Source: Bactrocera neohumeralis
Taxonomy: Eukaryota > Arthropoda > Insecta > Diptera > Tephritidae
NCBI RefSeq assembly: GCF_024586455.1
Contig: NC_065919.1
Coordinates: 21,260,017 to 21,324,016, forward strand
Direction: 5' to 3'
Length of the DNA stretch: 64,000 nucleotides
Within the stretch, counting starts at the first letter, position 1. The number at the start of each line of letters is the position of its first letter. The notes beneath the pieces are model-generated. The model was not told the origin of the DNA, ran no database searches, and worked only from the letters and a program-made list of their open reading frames with translations. Shown here piece after piece: positions 13,240 to 25,800 of the stretch. Both the position numbers and the translations under genes were made by a program.

Positions 13240-14130
13240 AAAAATACAATCTTGTGATGTTGCAAGAAGTGCTCTAAAATCTTGGTGGACTAGGTATATA
13301 GGTAGCTAGATTGGATGTCTGACGACGCAGCTAGGCGTTTAAGGGACCCATTGTAAAACCACCGGGACTAAAATGTCCTCACTCTATTCATTCCTCTCTA
13401 AACCACGCTGTGCTCTTGACAAAGTTTCTCTAGTCACTCCTTCTTCTACCGCCTGAGAGCTGCTACATTACTTATTGTATAGTGTTCCCAGTCTGCTGGC
13501 ATATTTATCTGTTTGTCAATTAGACAGTGACCTGTAAACAGTCCTGCTGGAGTTCCTATGTCATTCTTTTTGAATAACTTTAATAATCGGCATGTGTGGC
13601 CAGCAGAATGTAGAGCAAATTAGAGATTAACTCCACTGAGGCTCAGCTGTTTCTATAACATGTTTGTCGATTAAATATCTTCAAGTCGCAAGAGTCATGA
13701 GAGTAGATGGTGCTGGCTCTGGATAATTCATTTGCTTCATAGTTATCACGAATATCACTATGCGCTGGTATCCATTGCAGATTTGTCATGAAATAGAATG
13801 AGCTAAGACTTCATGTACTGTACTTTCAAGGTTTACTTTTACCGCTTGACTGACAGGTAATCGGAGAATATCGTTGTGGAAGCTAAATTACTTACCTCGG
13901 TTTGCCAATTTTTACCATTTTTCTCAAATATTCTCCACCACTGAGGCAATTAAAGCCTTTAGAGGATGCCGATGAACGCCATACCTCTTTTTTAGAGTTC
14001 ATATTAGAGAATTAGGCTCTGGCTTGCCAATTTCAGTGTAGATATGTCGCCGTCATGTCGATAGTTTAATTATACGCGATCTTCAGCTTCATTATTTTGC
14101 TTTGAGTGCCTGTGATACTAGTGACTTCAT
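13240..14130 (-). mobile_element. LINE fragment, RNase H region
   Basis: Read on the minus strand, 13710-13795 gives LQWIPAHSDIRDNYEANELS, cognate to the WIPAHSDIRGNxxANELSR motif of LINE RNase H domains. A degraded C-terminal part follows towards 13240 with many stops. The portion towards 14130 is a weaker, scrambled match. Clade is an I- or R1-like LINE with RNase H; exact family unknown. Confidence 0.6.
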
Positions 14131-14649
14131 TTCTTATCGCTGTCGATGCGTACATCTATTGAGCACATTCTTCATGATGCTTGCTCGGCAGGTGCTGCGA
14201 GCCAAGCTATATCAAGTCAACAAAAACTTATAGAGCCTTATCGTAGATTACTTGAAGTAATACTTAGTTGCGGTTGAAAAGGTAGAATATACTTGTAGTT
14301 GGGTTGATAAGATTTGTAATGAGAACAAAATGTATTAAAGTAAGTAAAGAAAATTTAATTCAGTTTTGTAATATAAAACATTTTTAAAGCTGAGCCTGAT
14401 AAAGCTTACAACTCGTCGAGAAGGCTCTATGAAAAACTAATTATCATAATATTCATTAAAAATAAATGGCATTAGGTGCCTTTTCTTGCTCTATTTCAGT
14501 GAAGAATAGATATATTTGCAAAAAAAAGTAAATATTTCAGAGAACCAAAAAATCTCACAAAAGAAATATAAAACAAGAAAAATTTTGACTTGCTCTGTAC
14601 CAAAGCCATAAAACCATTCATAAATAAAAATGAATAAAAACCATTCATA

Positions 14650-15180
14650 AATAAAAATGATATTTTAATGGGTCACCTTTGTATGCCAACTGTATGCTAT
14701 AGTGGTCCAATTCCAATAATTTCTTTGTAGATTACACTATTGTCTTAGACAATATCTCGTGCTGAATTAAGTGGATATATCTTGACAAATAAAAAAGTTT
14801 TTCATACAAAGACTAAATCTGGATCGCTCAGTTTGTATGGCAGCTACATGCTACAGTTTGTCCGATCTAAAAAATTTATTCAGAGATTATATCGTTGCTG
14901 TAGACAGTAACTCATGGCAAATTTTGATAAGAGATCTCTTCAACTAAAAAAGTTTTTCATACATCGTCTTGATTTTTTCGTTCACATTGTATGGCAGCCA
15001 CATATATGCTACATAGTATTAGTCCGATGATTCCGACAAATGAGCAACTTCTTGGAGGAGAAAAAGCATGCACACATGTTCTGATCGATATCTCAAATAC
15101 TAAAGGACTACGCGTATATGTATGAAGCGTCACAGGTCTATAAGCAAGCATCCAGAAAAGAGTTTTAAATAAATAACCTT
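14650..15180 (-). repeat. degenerate short dispersed repeat
   Basis: Words shared with the fuller copy at 15.95-16.47 kb include TGCTATAGTGGTCC (14695), TTTTTCATACA (14955) and CCGACAAATGAGCA (15032) followed by CTTCTTGGAGGAGAAAA. The copy is broken and lacks the GACGGACAG tail. Strand is uncertain. Confidence 0.5.
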
Positions 15181-15944
15181 TATAGTACATCAATTTCATA
15201 TGTTTAAGAGTATGAAAAGAGAAAAAAGTATAAATATATTTCGAAAATTTAAAGCAACAACTCCCAAGCTAATCAATCTTTCGCTGCCAAACGCACTCAC
15301 TACCGCCTTACCAGCTTATAGCTTATTTTAATATTTTTGTACTTGCGCTTTTCTGAATCACTTTTTCTCTCGAATAATTGAAATAAATATACACACTTTA
15401 TGGATTGAGGAAATGCTTTTCATGCAAACGAAAATAAATTTCATTCGTAATTAAAATTGCATTTCATTAGAATTTCGCTCGTCAGATTGACATTAATGCG
15501 CGCAATGACATGGAAATGCAATTAATTGCTCGACTAAAAATATTGATTGAGAAAGATTGAGAGTTAGTCAGCACAACGGCATACAATGAATAAACGCCAG
15601 GTGTGCTATTTTGTAGGGCGCAATTAATCTAAAGCAAATGAGTCAAATGTTTAAGAATAATATTCGAATTTTATTCTGCCGATCTACAACAGATCTCAGA
15701 ACAGTGCCACAGTTTGTATAGCCTTTTCGTCTTGTTGTTTCCAACAAGTCGCTAGAAATTGCAAAGAAACCAACAAAGCGCTTCCTCAATAAAATACAGA
15801 GCCACTGAGAGGAAGGTTATGCTATTTTAATACATTAACGATTTTATTACTTTATTCCAAGTACCTCCAGCACTCCTTTCCTACTAAAAACACAACGCCA
15901 CCTTTGACTGCTTCATCAAATCAAGCAAACGCAAATAATTCTAA

Positions 15945-16470
15945 AACAAGAAAAAACGTTAACTTCGGCTGCACCGAAGCTAATATACCCTTTACAGGTG
16001 CATTTCTTTTAGTAACTATGTGCTCAGTTTGTATGGAAGCTATATGCTATAGTTAACCGATCTGACCAATTTCTTCGGAGATTACATTGTTGCCTTAGAA
16101 AATTATCTATACCAAATTTGGTGAAGATACATTGTCAAATGTGAAAGTTTTCCATACAAGAACTTGATTCCGATCGTTCAATTTGTATGGTAGCTATATG
16201 TTATAGTGGTCCGATATCGGCCGTTCCGACAAATGAGCAGCTTCTTGAAGAGAAAATGACGTTTGCAAAATTTCAAAAGGATATCTTAAAAACTGAGGGA
16301 CTAGTTTGTATATATACACACACGGACGGACAGACAGACAGACGGACATGTTTAAATCGACTCAGGTCAACATACTGATCATTTATATATATACTTTATA
16401 GGGTCTCCGACGCTTCTTTCTGGGTGTTACAAACATCGTGACAAACTTAATATACCCTGTTCAGGGTATA
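15945..16470 (+). repeat. near-complete short dispersed fly repeat
   Basis: It begins at AACGTTAACTTCGGCTGCAC and runs through TATATGCTATAGTTAACC and CCGACAAATGAGCAGCTTCT. It ends with a GGACGGACAGACAGACAG stretch (16323-16346), GGGTCTCCGACGC and TATACCCTGTTCAGGGTATA at about 16450. The terminal CCCTG/CAGGG palindrome and the layout match a very abundant non-autonomous repeat class of brachyceran flies, possibly helentron/DINE-related. It ends about 150 bp before the first dysf exon in the window. Confidence 0.7.
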
Positions 16471-16622
16471 AATATATATAGATTAATGCTGCGCGCCTTA
16501 AACGGTATTAATTTCATGCATTCATTTGTATTTAATTTCATGTGCTCACACCAAATCAACGCAACACCAACTACAATAACAACGAATGGCAATCGACAAC
16601 CGGCAATCGCAACGCCACACAG

Positions 16623-16871
16623 GAAGATCTCCTCATTCACGGCGATTCCGTTTACGATATCATTGACAAACAGGATCACGCAACCATACAAGCCGAACTG
16701 AATCGCAATGTGCCACCACAACCGGGTCATAGTCAACACGCGAGCGCTGCCTCCGCAGCCGCCGCGGCAGCAGCGGCGATCAACAGCTTGGAGGGCGAAC
16801 ATCGCATGTTTTTATGTCGCATGAATGTCAGTCGAAATGCGCGACGGCAAATGCGCTTCGGTGATCAGAAG
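16623..16871 (+). CDS. dysf: dysf exon: PAS-A, later part
   Basis: The exon begins in phase 0 after a CAG acceptor at 16620-16622 and ends at ...CAGAAG before a GTGAGT donor at 16872. It encodes EDLLIHGDSVYDIIDKQDH and, after an alanine tract, MFLCRMNVSRNARRQMRF. The frame stays open upstream to 16542, but that stretch is Asn-rich and lacks PAS residues, so I treat it as intron. The acceptor has a poor pyrimidine tract, so the 5' boundary is less certain than the donor. Confidence 0.85.
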
Positions 16872-19800
16872 GTGAGTTTATAATGAACACGCTCTGCATT
16901 AAAATTTTTTTAAAATTTTTGCTTAAAATTTTTAAAAAAATTTTTGCTTTTTATTTTTGTATAATATTTTTTATTAGTTTAGCGTTTTTGCTTGTTATGA
17001 AACATTACCATTATGCTTATAGCACTATTAATTCAGTAGTTACCACATTTTTTGCTGAATCCAAAAATAACTATCAAAATTTTAGGGAGTTTGTGAGATT
17101 TTCGTTGGCAATTTTTTTTAAATTTTTTTTTATCAATAAAACTTAATGAGCACTTTTTATTTTTTGTATAAAAAATATTTTTTAATTAGTTTAGCGTTTT
17201 TGCTTGTTATGAAACATTACCACTATTTCGGTTAGCTTAGGTTAATCTGGTAGACCAATAATCTTTTGCGGCACCAGAAGGAGTTCAGGTCCAGGAGAAG
17301 TAGTCATCCTTTACAATGCCTGTGCTTGACGCGAATTTTAAGAGAATCTGCGGCCTCACCATCGATACATCTTCCAGTGTATCATACCAATGGGGACCCC
17401 AGATGCTTACAACGTAGTCTTGCCAATGCGGGACAAGTACATAAGAGATGCTCCATTGTTTCTCTGGTACCCTGCTTCAGACATTTCCTGCAGTTTTCGC
17501 GGTATGTCAGCACTATCCTGCGGGCGTATGTCGAGAGTGACCGGTTAGTATTCCCATCATATTCCTACAGTGTCTTCCTTCGAGTGCCAATAGGAATTTT
17601 GCGTACTTCTGGTTTACCGTTTTGCACATGACTTTTGCAGTGTTGCACACAGGTAGCTCGTTCCATCAAGTTTTGATTTTCTTTGCCATGCCTCTATCAA
17701 AATCGTCGTATAGACAGTGTATGGGTTTCCCAATGTTGATCACGTTTTCGGATGTTAGCCGTACACCATTCTTGGCAATCTCGTTCACTATTTCATTGCT
17801 CTCGATGCCTTTGTAGCCTGGCACCCAGTAGAAGTGCAGTTGCTTGCTTCTGGCAACACTTTCCACTGCTGCCTTGCTTCTCAAGATACTTCTGGTCGAT
17901 ATGCGATACGAGGTTTCTGCATTGACTGCTGCTTGGCTGCCTATGTAGATGTTGTCTCGGGAATTACCTGCAGGTGCCTTAGAGGCCAGCTCCGCGGCTT
18001 TTTCAATACCAAAGACCGAAGCTTGAAATACACTGCAGTGGTCCGGCAACGTAAACGGCTGACTTATGCCTAACTCTGGACAGTATATTCCAGCACAAAC
18101 TCCATCGTCCATTTTCGAGTCATCCGTATAGCTGTTTAGAGTGTTGCGCGTAGCTAACATAACGTTGCGCCAGCCATATTTTATTATATTTACTTTGAAT
18201 CTTCTTTCCCAGTTGAAAAGTGTGATCATTTAGTCTCTGTTGATCCAATCGCCATTACCCACCGAGCTATGCCCGAAGATTTTATATGTTAATTCTCCGG
18301 CAGCCAGTAGTCGTCCCGCCGTTTTTGCTGCACAGTTTTCAACGAAGAGGTATGTAAGTTACATGTTTAGTACCCGTTGATGAGCCGCCGTTGGAGTTGT
18401 TCTTAAAGTTCCTCTTATACACAGAAGTCATTGACGGATTCATTGGCTTCCAGTAGGTGGATTTCTGTACGCCTATCCACCATACTACTGCACCGTACAG
18501 CAGAATCGGTCTAACAGTAGCTGTATAGCACCAGTGCATGAGAGAGGGAGAAAGATCCCAGGTTATGCCAAGCATATGCTTTCTTGTGAACACAGAAGAT
18601 CCACATATGTAACTATCTTAGGGGCTTTGCCTTCCAATTTCCTTAGCAGTTTATTTACCACTAATGTCCATAGAAACGGAGATAGCACTCCAACTTGGGT
18701 AGTACCTCTACAGACTTCCTTGGCCATTTTAGTGTCGTTCCTCTTATCCGCCTAAAGGTCTAAAGGCTTTTGATCCAGCGTAGTATAGCAGGATCAACAC
18801 CTATTGGCTGAATACTATTCAAATATGGCTAAAAAATTTCATATATAAAAGATGAAGATTTCATGATTCAATAAATGAATCGGTGATTGCGAGCCTCGCT
18901 CTCTCATTGTCGACGCACTTCCATCAACGGAGCAACAATGCAAACGCATGTCAAGGTGTTAAAATCACTGTTCGCCAACCGCGCCACTTCTCGCGCACAC
19001 AACGGCTCATCCTTGGTTTATTGTTGTTGTTGTGGCAATCATTTGTGTTCCCGTCAATGCGTCTGTGTTTTCACAAATAAAATTGATGAATGAATCACAG
19101 AGCCACAGCTGGCCAATTGGCGACGCAACGGAGCTGTCACAGGCCGCGCACGAATCTCTGAATGAATGAGGGAACGAGGGAATGAAAAAGGCGGCCAACT
19201 AAATGACAACAACAGCAGCAAGAGCAACAAATACGCAAGGATAGCGCCGAGTTGCGTGCTGGCAATCGCAGTGACACAAGCACACACACACAGCTGGGAT
19301 GTATGACAGCGCGCGAGACACAAAAAGTCGCCAGCGCACGCGCGTTGAAAATGAATTATGCATGAGGCGTGTGCATGCGTTGCAAAAAACGAAAAGCGCA
19401 CATACACACACACACACAAAGGCAGACAAAGTTTGATTGGCATTATGGGGAGCGAATGCGAGCGCTTCGTTTGTTGCCGCCACAAAGTGATTTATAAACT
19501 GACAAACGATGACAGTAGTCATTGTTGCTGTGGCTGGCGCTGGCAGTTGGCATTGAGTTGTTGTTGTTGTTGGACGATCGTTTCGATGAGTGATGTGTGC
19601 TGATGTGTTTCGTATACATACATATGTATACAGTTACTTGCAACATTTGTTGTTGTTGTTGGTATTAGTGTTGTTGTAGTTGCACTTGTGGTTTCTGTTT
19701 TTTTATTATTGTTGTTGTTGTTATTATTATTGTTGTTGTTGTTGCTCTTGTGATTTTTATTGTAACTGTTGTTGTTATTGTTGTTGTTGTTGTTGTTGTT

Positions 19801-22800
19801 GTTGCTCTTGTGATTTTTATTGTAACTATTGTTGTTATTGTTACTTTTGTTGTTATTGTTATTATTATTGTTGTTGTTGTCGTTATTGCTGGTAATACAC
19901 TTGTTGTTTTTATTACTGTTAGCGTACCAACTTTTGCTTGGCAAAACATTGCTTGCCACTTACTTGCAACACATGTTTGTATGTATGTGTATGCAAAATT
20001 ATACGTGTGTGTGTGTAAGCAGTTGACTGTGAAAGCGCGCTCATTTTGTCATGCAGCAAAGTGTTACTGTGCTTTTTATCCATCTGTCACTTGTTGCATT
20101 TTATGAGCGATTGTCAGCGGTGGCATGCCACACGCACTTGTGTAGTGACTACAAGCAAGCACACAAGCAAGCAAAGTAAACAGCTTGAGAGCAAAGCGTT
20201 CGTCAATGAAGTTGTGCACATTTGCCACATAAGTCAAGACAAGAACAACAACAACAAAATAATAGCAACACTTTACCACACACTCTTTTTCTTGTCTGTC
20301 ACAGCCAGTTTGGGTGCTCGACTGCAGTGAATTAACAAGATCGCTACTGTGGCAGTTAGTAGCATTTTGGCGTTGTTGTTTTTGTTGTTGTCTTTAGTTT
20401 ATATGCAACATGTTGGCATTGTGTGGGCGTTTGCATATTTATGCACTTTAACTGCTACATTTGCCTCGTTGCACGCGTTGAAATTTTATCTGAATGAAGG
20501 TACGAAAGACTTAAGCAACGAACTTCATTTGGATGGAGCCATTTTGCTCTGCTGCTTCAGCCGGAGTATTGAAAATGTTACGAAGTTAATTAAAAAATCG
20601 CTAAATTAATTAATTATATATGAATGTATACGTAATTAAAAGTGATTATAATTGGCGCATTAACATTTCTGATTTTGCACGATATGAGAGCAAATATTGC
20701 ATAAAATAGTTGTGTGTGTCTTGTAACTTTAAGTATTTTGGATTGCGGCCTTGCTCTTAAATTTTTCTCTGCAATTTCCTAGGTCTTTAAATAATCCTGA
20801 ACAATACATTTTCGCCACTCCACGCTCACTTCTACAGATTTTGTCATTTCTCTTAACTCTTATAAGTATTGGCTAAAATACTTATTTTGAGCTAAAAATT
20901 ATGAAATTTTTTCTTTCGGCCTCAAAGTACCTGATTATTTTTATACTCCTGTCCAAAAATCGCCTATTTTATGGTAAGAAGTTCACGCGTACACCAAACC
21001 ATTGTTTAAGCAATAGAATTCCCACGGATGTTGCAGCGGCGACAGAGCTTTCTAAGCAGACTTCTACTATCATTTAGAGCGCAAAAGCGTATGTACGTAC
21101 CTATATACATAAGCAGCATATTATTATGCATATGTAGTATATGTACATATGTATGTTCACCAGCCTTTTTGCTTATTCGAAAAGGTTTGCGGGTTACGAA
21201 TAAATGCCAGGAGACTTTGCAGTAATCTGTTTATATGTATAGTATGTTTGCATGGGCTTGCATTCAATGTGCTTTGCCCTTTATATATTTTATTCGTTTT
21301 ACTTTAGTTGCATAAAAAATCACGAAAGCGCTTTGTAAGTCAGAAACTGTAGCAACTTCAGGCCAATTAAATTACGTTTAGCCAATAAAGTACGAGCGCT
21401 TTTGTGGGAGAGCAGATGTAAAGCAGTTCCATATTTACTATACTTAGATACTTACTCGTAGACATACATATGTATGTACATACTTACATATATTATTTGG
21501 AATTTATATTTCATTTCGTATTAATATGGATCGTGTTTCTGTAATATTCAAAATGAGTGAAAGGGTTGCCACCTGCTAGATATGTATATGTAATATATAA
21601 TTCAGTATGATAAAATAAAAATAAATGCGAAAATAACTGTTATGAAATATATAACAAAATAAATTCTGGAGTTGCCACCTATCTATAAATATAATTTGTT
21701 TTAATATTAAAATTAATGTTGATACAAAAATCCATGATATTTGCGCATTAAATATATATTTAAAAAAATTAACGGTTAATAAAAAAAAAAAAAAGTTTAA
21801 CTTTTAATCTGATGTTTCATATCAAATACTACTAAAAAAATTAAAAAAATAGTTCTATTGTTCCTTCAAAATGTTTTTTCCTTCCATACGGTAAATAAAA
21901 AACGTTTAAAAAATATACTTAAGAAGACTAATATAAAAAAAAAATTTTAACCAGAGTTGCCACCTTTTTGGAAAAAATTAATAAAATAATCTAAAGTATA
22001 ATTTAACTAAAAATACTTAATTTTTTTTTTTATTGCATGTATAGCAATATTATAGTGTTGCAATATTTTTGAAGGGTTGCCACCTACCTAAAAAATAGTA
22101 GTTCCTTGTATATCTAAAGAAACAAAGCGTGGCATTTAAAAAATATACTTACGAAGGCTAAAATAAAAAATTTGTTAACCAGAGTTGCCACCTTTTTACA
22201 AAAAAAACAAGAAAGTAAATATTAAATCATTATAAGAATATGCATGCAAAACTGAAGGTTTTTGAAGAACTCTAAGTTCACAAAATGTGAAACAGGGTAG
22301 CCAACATGTTCAAAAACTTAAAACGTGGAAAACAAATGCAAAATCTGTCAAACATAAAAATAAAACTTTTAATTTCAGTTAAATTCTTTCTTGTCCAAAA
22401 ATGTGTAAATGAAATAATGAAATTTAAATGAAATTTGATTTTTTTGCGTACCACTCTAATAAGTACGAGTAAAGTTTTAAATATCACTACACCTACAAAC
22501 ACATACGTACATACATACGATCCATAACACAAGTGCTTGCATTTTCCCATATGAATACGAGCGACCCTTTGCCGTATGCCACGGGCTGGTAATAAATGCA
22601 AATCTCTTTGTAACAATTGTCTGCGTGGCTTACTGCTTATGAACGATACTCTCATATAATTGTTCGACTTGTTGTTGTTGTTCCGTGTAGTAGTGGCGCC
22701 ACTTGGCGAGGCGCAGCCAATACAATTTGAAGTTTCCTGAGAACTTCTTGAAGAGAAATCAGAGCATGCATATTAAGTAGCGTGTGTGCCTTTGGGAAGT

Positions 22801-25800
22801 AAGTGCGCTGAACAAGCTTTTACTCATTTACATAAATGTCGAAAACTAATAAAAGTTGTTTATAAACTCAAATGTGAAGGAGATGAAAATACGAGTAGTA
22901 ACAAAATATTAATTTTTGAAGCAGAATCATTAAAAATTTAATTAATTTATTTTTTTTTTAAGATTTCTTATTGCTTCCAAAATATGTGATTTTTGTTCAC
23001 TATGCTGTCAACACACTTTTAATTGAAAAGCAAAATAAAATGAAAATATTTTAAAAATAATTATATTTATGTACATAAACACCTATATCCAACGAAACAG
23101 CTGAAGTACTAGCTGGTATTCCACTCATAGACATCCATGGAAACGAATTCAGGAGATTATATGAGCTATCAGCGCCAATTAAGGAAATCGAGAAAAGAGA
23201 GGAGAGAAAGAAGAGCATAATTATAAAGTAGCAACGGTGGCAAACATCAAACGAAGGACGGTGGACCCACATCCTTATACCAGACATTCATACTACGTGG
23301 ATACCTAGATCACATGGGGACTTGCATTTTCACCTGAACCAAATATTAATCGGGCATGAGTGTCCTCGGTTTCGAAACATAAGGGAAAAGTTAGAAACTG
23401 CACTAAATGGTAGTTTAACGGTGGAAAATTTTACTGCATTTATGTATGTGTCAGTCATCTGACAAGTGGAAAGCTGTAACATCCATCATGACTAAATTAA
23501 GACAGTTACAACAGAATAGGCGTCAGTCCGTCCATGCGAAATCGATCTGCAACTACGCCTACTTCTCATAAGCATAACACAATTTTAAATTCCGTCTGAT
23601 TCCTTCACCTTCCAGTTTACAAACAAATAATCAATCAATGTTTTCGGTGCGCAATTGATGACCAAATCGGTCGAAAACTATTCAAGCTCCTATTGCGAAC
23701 TTTTTATCGAAAATATCGGTAAAACTATGAGGTAAATAATAGAAATTCGGGGAGAATAATTTTTTGATAAAATTGTGTCTGCATTCAAAATTCGTTTATT
23801 GTTTTATTGAACACTGTTCCCTTCAAGGGTGATACACTGATTAGAGCGACTCTGCAACTTTTCGATAATACCATTTTTGTAGTTTGCTTCAAAATAGGCT
23901 TCAGTTTCGGCGACCGCCTCTTCATTCAACGAAAATTTCTGCCCAGCGAGCATTCTTTTGAGATCTGCGAACAGGAAATAGCCGCTGGAGCCAGATCTAG
24001 ATGATACGGTGGATACGGAAGCAATTCCAATTTCAAATCATGTATTTTTGCCATCGTTTTCAATGCCTTGTGATATGGTGCATAGTCTTGATGAAACAGC
24101 ACTTTCTTTTACTTCAAATGCGGCCATTGGAAACGTTCCAATAACGCTATGTAACAGTTGCTGTTGATGGTCATTCCTTTCTCGATAATAATTATTTCAT
24201 GCGCAACCCGAAATTTAGACGCCATAACCTTAACAGCCGACTGTTCACTTTTCCATGCTTTGGAGTGGGTTTATCGTTTGCAGTCCACTCTGATGACTGT
24301 CGATTGAACTTCGCAATGAAATGATGCGACCATGTTTCATTCATTTTGATATATCGTCTCACAAACTTGGATGAACATCTCACTTTACACAGAGCTTTCT
24401 CACATTTAAATATTCGTGAATGATAAGATGATAGATAACACATTTCTTGGAATTTTTGTGGTGTTTTCGTCGGTAACAGGCTATTTAAGACCTTCATCGT
24501 CCTTGGTGCTCATTTCGCCTCGTTCAAACTTAGCAAACCACCTTTTAGCGGTTGATTTCCCTTGGTGCAGAGTCGAAAAAATGTTGATCAATCTAAACAT
24601 CGGCTTGAACTATACTTTTTCCTCCAAAAATCAATGATTCATTAACACGCGGTTTTTCAGAATAAGAAAAGTTGCTTCACTCAAAATGATATAATTCACA
24701 AACTAAATATCCGACGGCTTTCAAATTTATCCACGCGACTTTTTAAAGATATGGCTAACTAAAAATCATACGGATTTGATTATAGTAGCGCAATCTATTT
24801 GTCAAGGATTGACTTAATATTATTGACTTGTTATATTGTTGATGGTATGTGAGGTACTTTCATGAAACTCAGAGAGCATCTTTTTCTGTTAACAAGTAGT
24901 ATTGCCAAAAATAGATAAAATTGAGTCATTACTATGCCTATCTCCCATACACATTGTAAACTATTAAATTTTCAAACTTTTCATTGACTTTATAACATCT
25001 ACATTGGTCAATGTGTAAAATATTTTAGCAAAATGAACTAAAAGTATTGTATTGAATATACCTATCATATATATACTAAGGTTTATTATTGGTATCATAT
25101 ATAGCGATTTCGCACTTTCCAGCTGCCTTTAAGGACAAAAGAGGACAAGCTTTCTTAGATCTTATGTCGTTTAGACAAACTAAAAATGGTACATGAGGTT
25201 GCTTAATATTTAAATTTGTTGTAAAAAGAATCTTTCTTCCCCAACTAAATTATTTTTATGAACGAATATTCAAATCTATGAAAAAATCTGCTCACAGCTG
25301 AGGGATCATTATCGCACTTTTATATTAATTTTTGATTTCTTTCACTTCTTCTTTGAAAATTTAAATGCTTATATACAAAATAGACAAACTCATGTTTATA
25401 TACACATACCACCAAAGCAAGTCTGGAGCATCTTCAACATTGCACCAATTAACATGCAGCAAATTTCACTAGAAAACGACACTTGAGTTGCTGCAACCAA
25501 ATGTTGCACAGTGAAGTGAAAACAAAATGAAAAACAAAAACGCAGTAAAAATTATACAACAATAAAAAACACTCAGCAGTCGACCAACATACAAGCTAAA
25601 TAAAGCAAAAATATATAACAACACCAAGAATTGACTGAAGCAAGAAATCACAATCGTTCAACTGACAGCAAAAGTTGCCGCTGTGCCGCTGGATGACTTA
25701 ATCAGTTTGCAGTTGAAATATTTTTTTTGTTGTTGGTGTTACTTCTCAACTAGTATTTTCTAGCAAACAACCAGCACTCACCGTGCGTTGGCAGTAAATC

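Noticed and set aside
16542..16622. ATG at 16542 as a Dysf start
   Set aside because: It encodes an Asn/Thr-rich stretch with no PAS residues. Starting here would drop the bHLH domain and the first part of PAS-A.
17266..17631. 121-codon plus-strand frame as a host gene
   Set aside because: It is the antisense of the LINE C-terminal region on the minus strand.
19519..19959. 146-codon poly-Asn frame and its plus-strand counterparts
   Set aside because: They translate the TTG/AAC microsatellite and have no unique sequence.
20349..20609. 86-codon hydrophobic frame resembling a membrane protein
   Set aside because: It lies in TTG-rich intronic DNA and is Leu/Val-rich because of that composition. 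No conserved features are seen.
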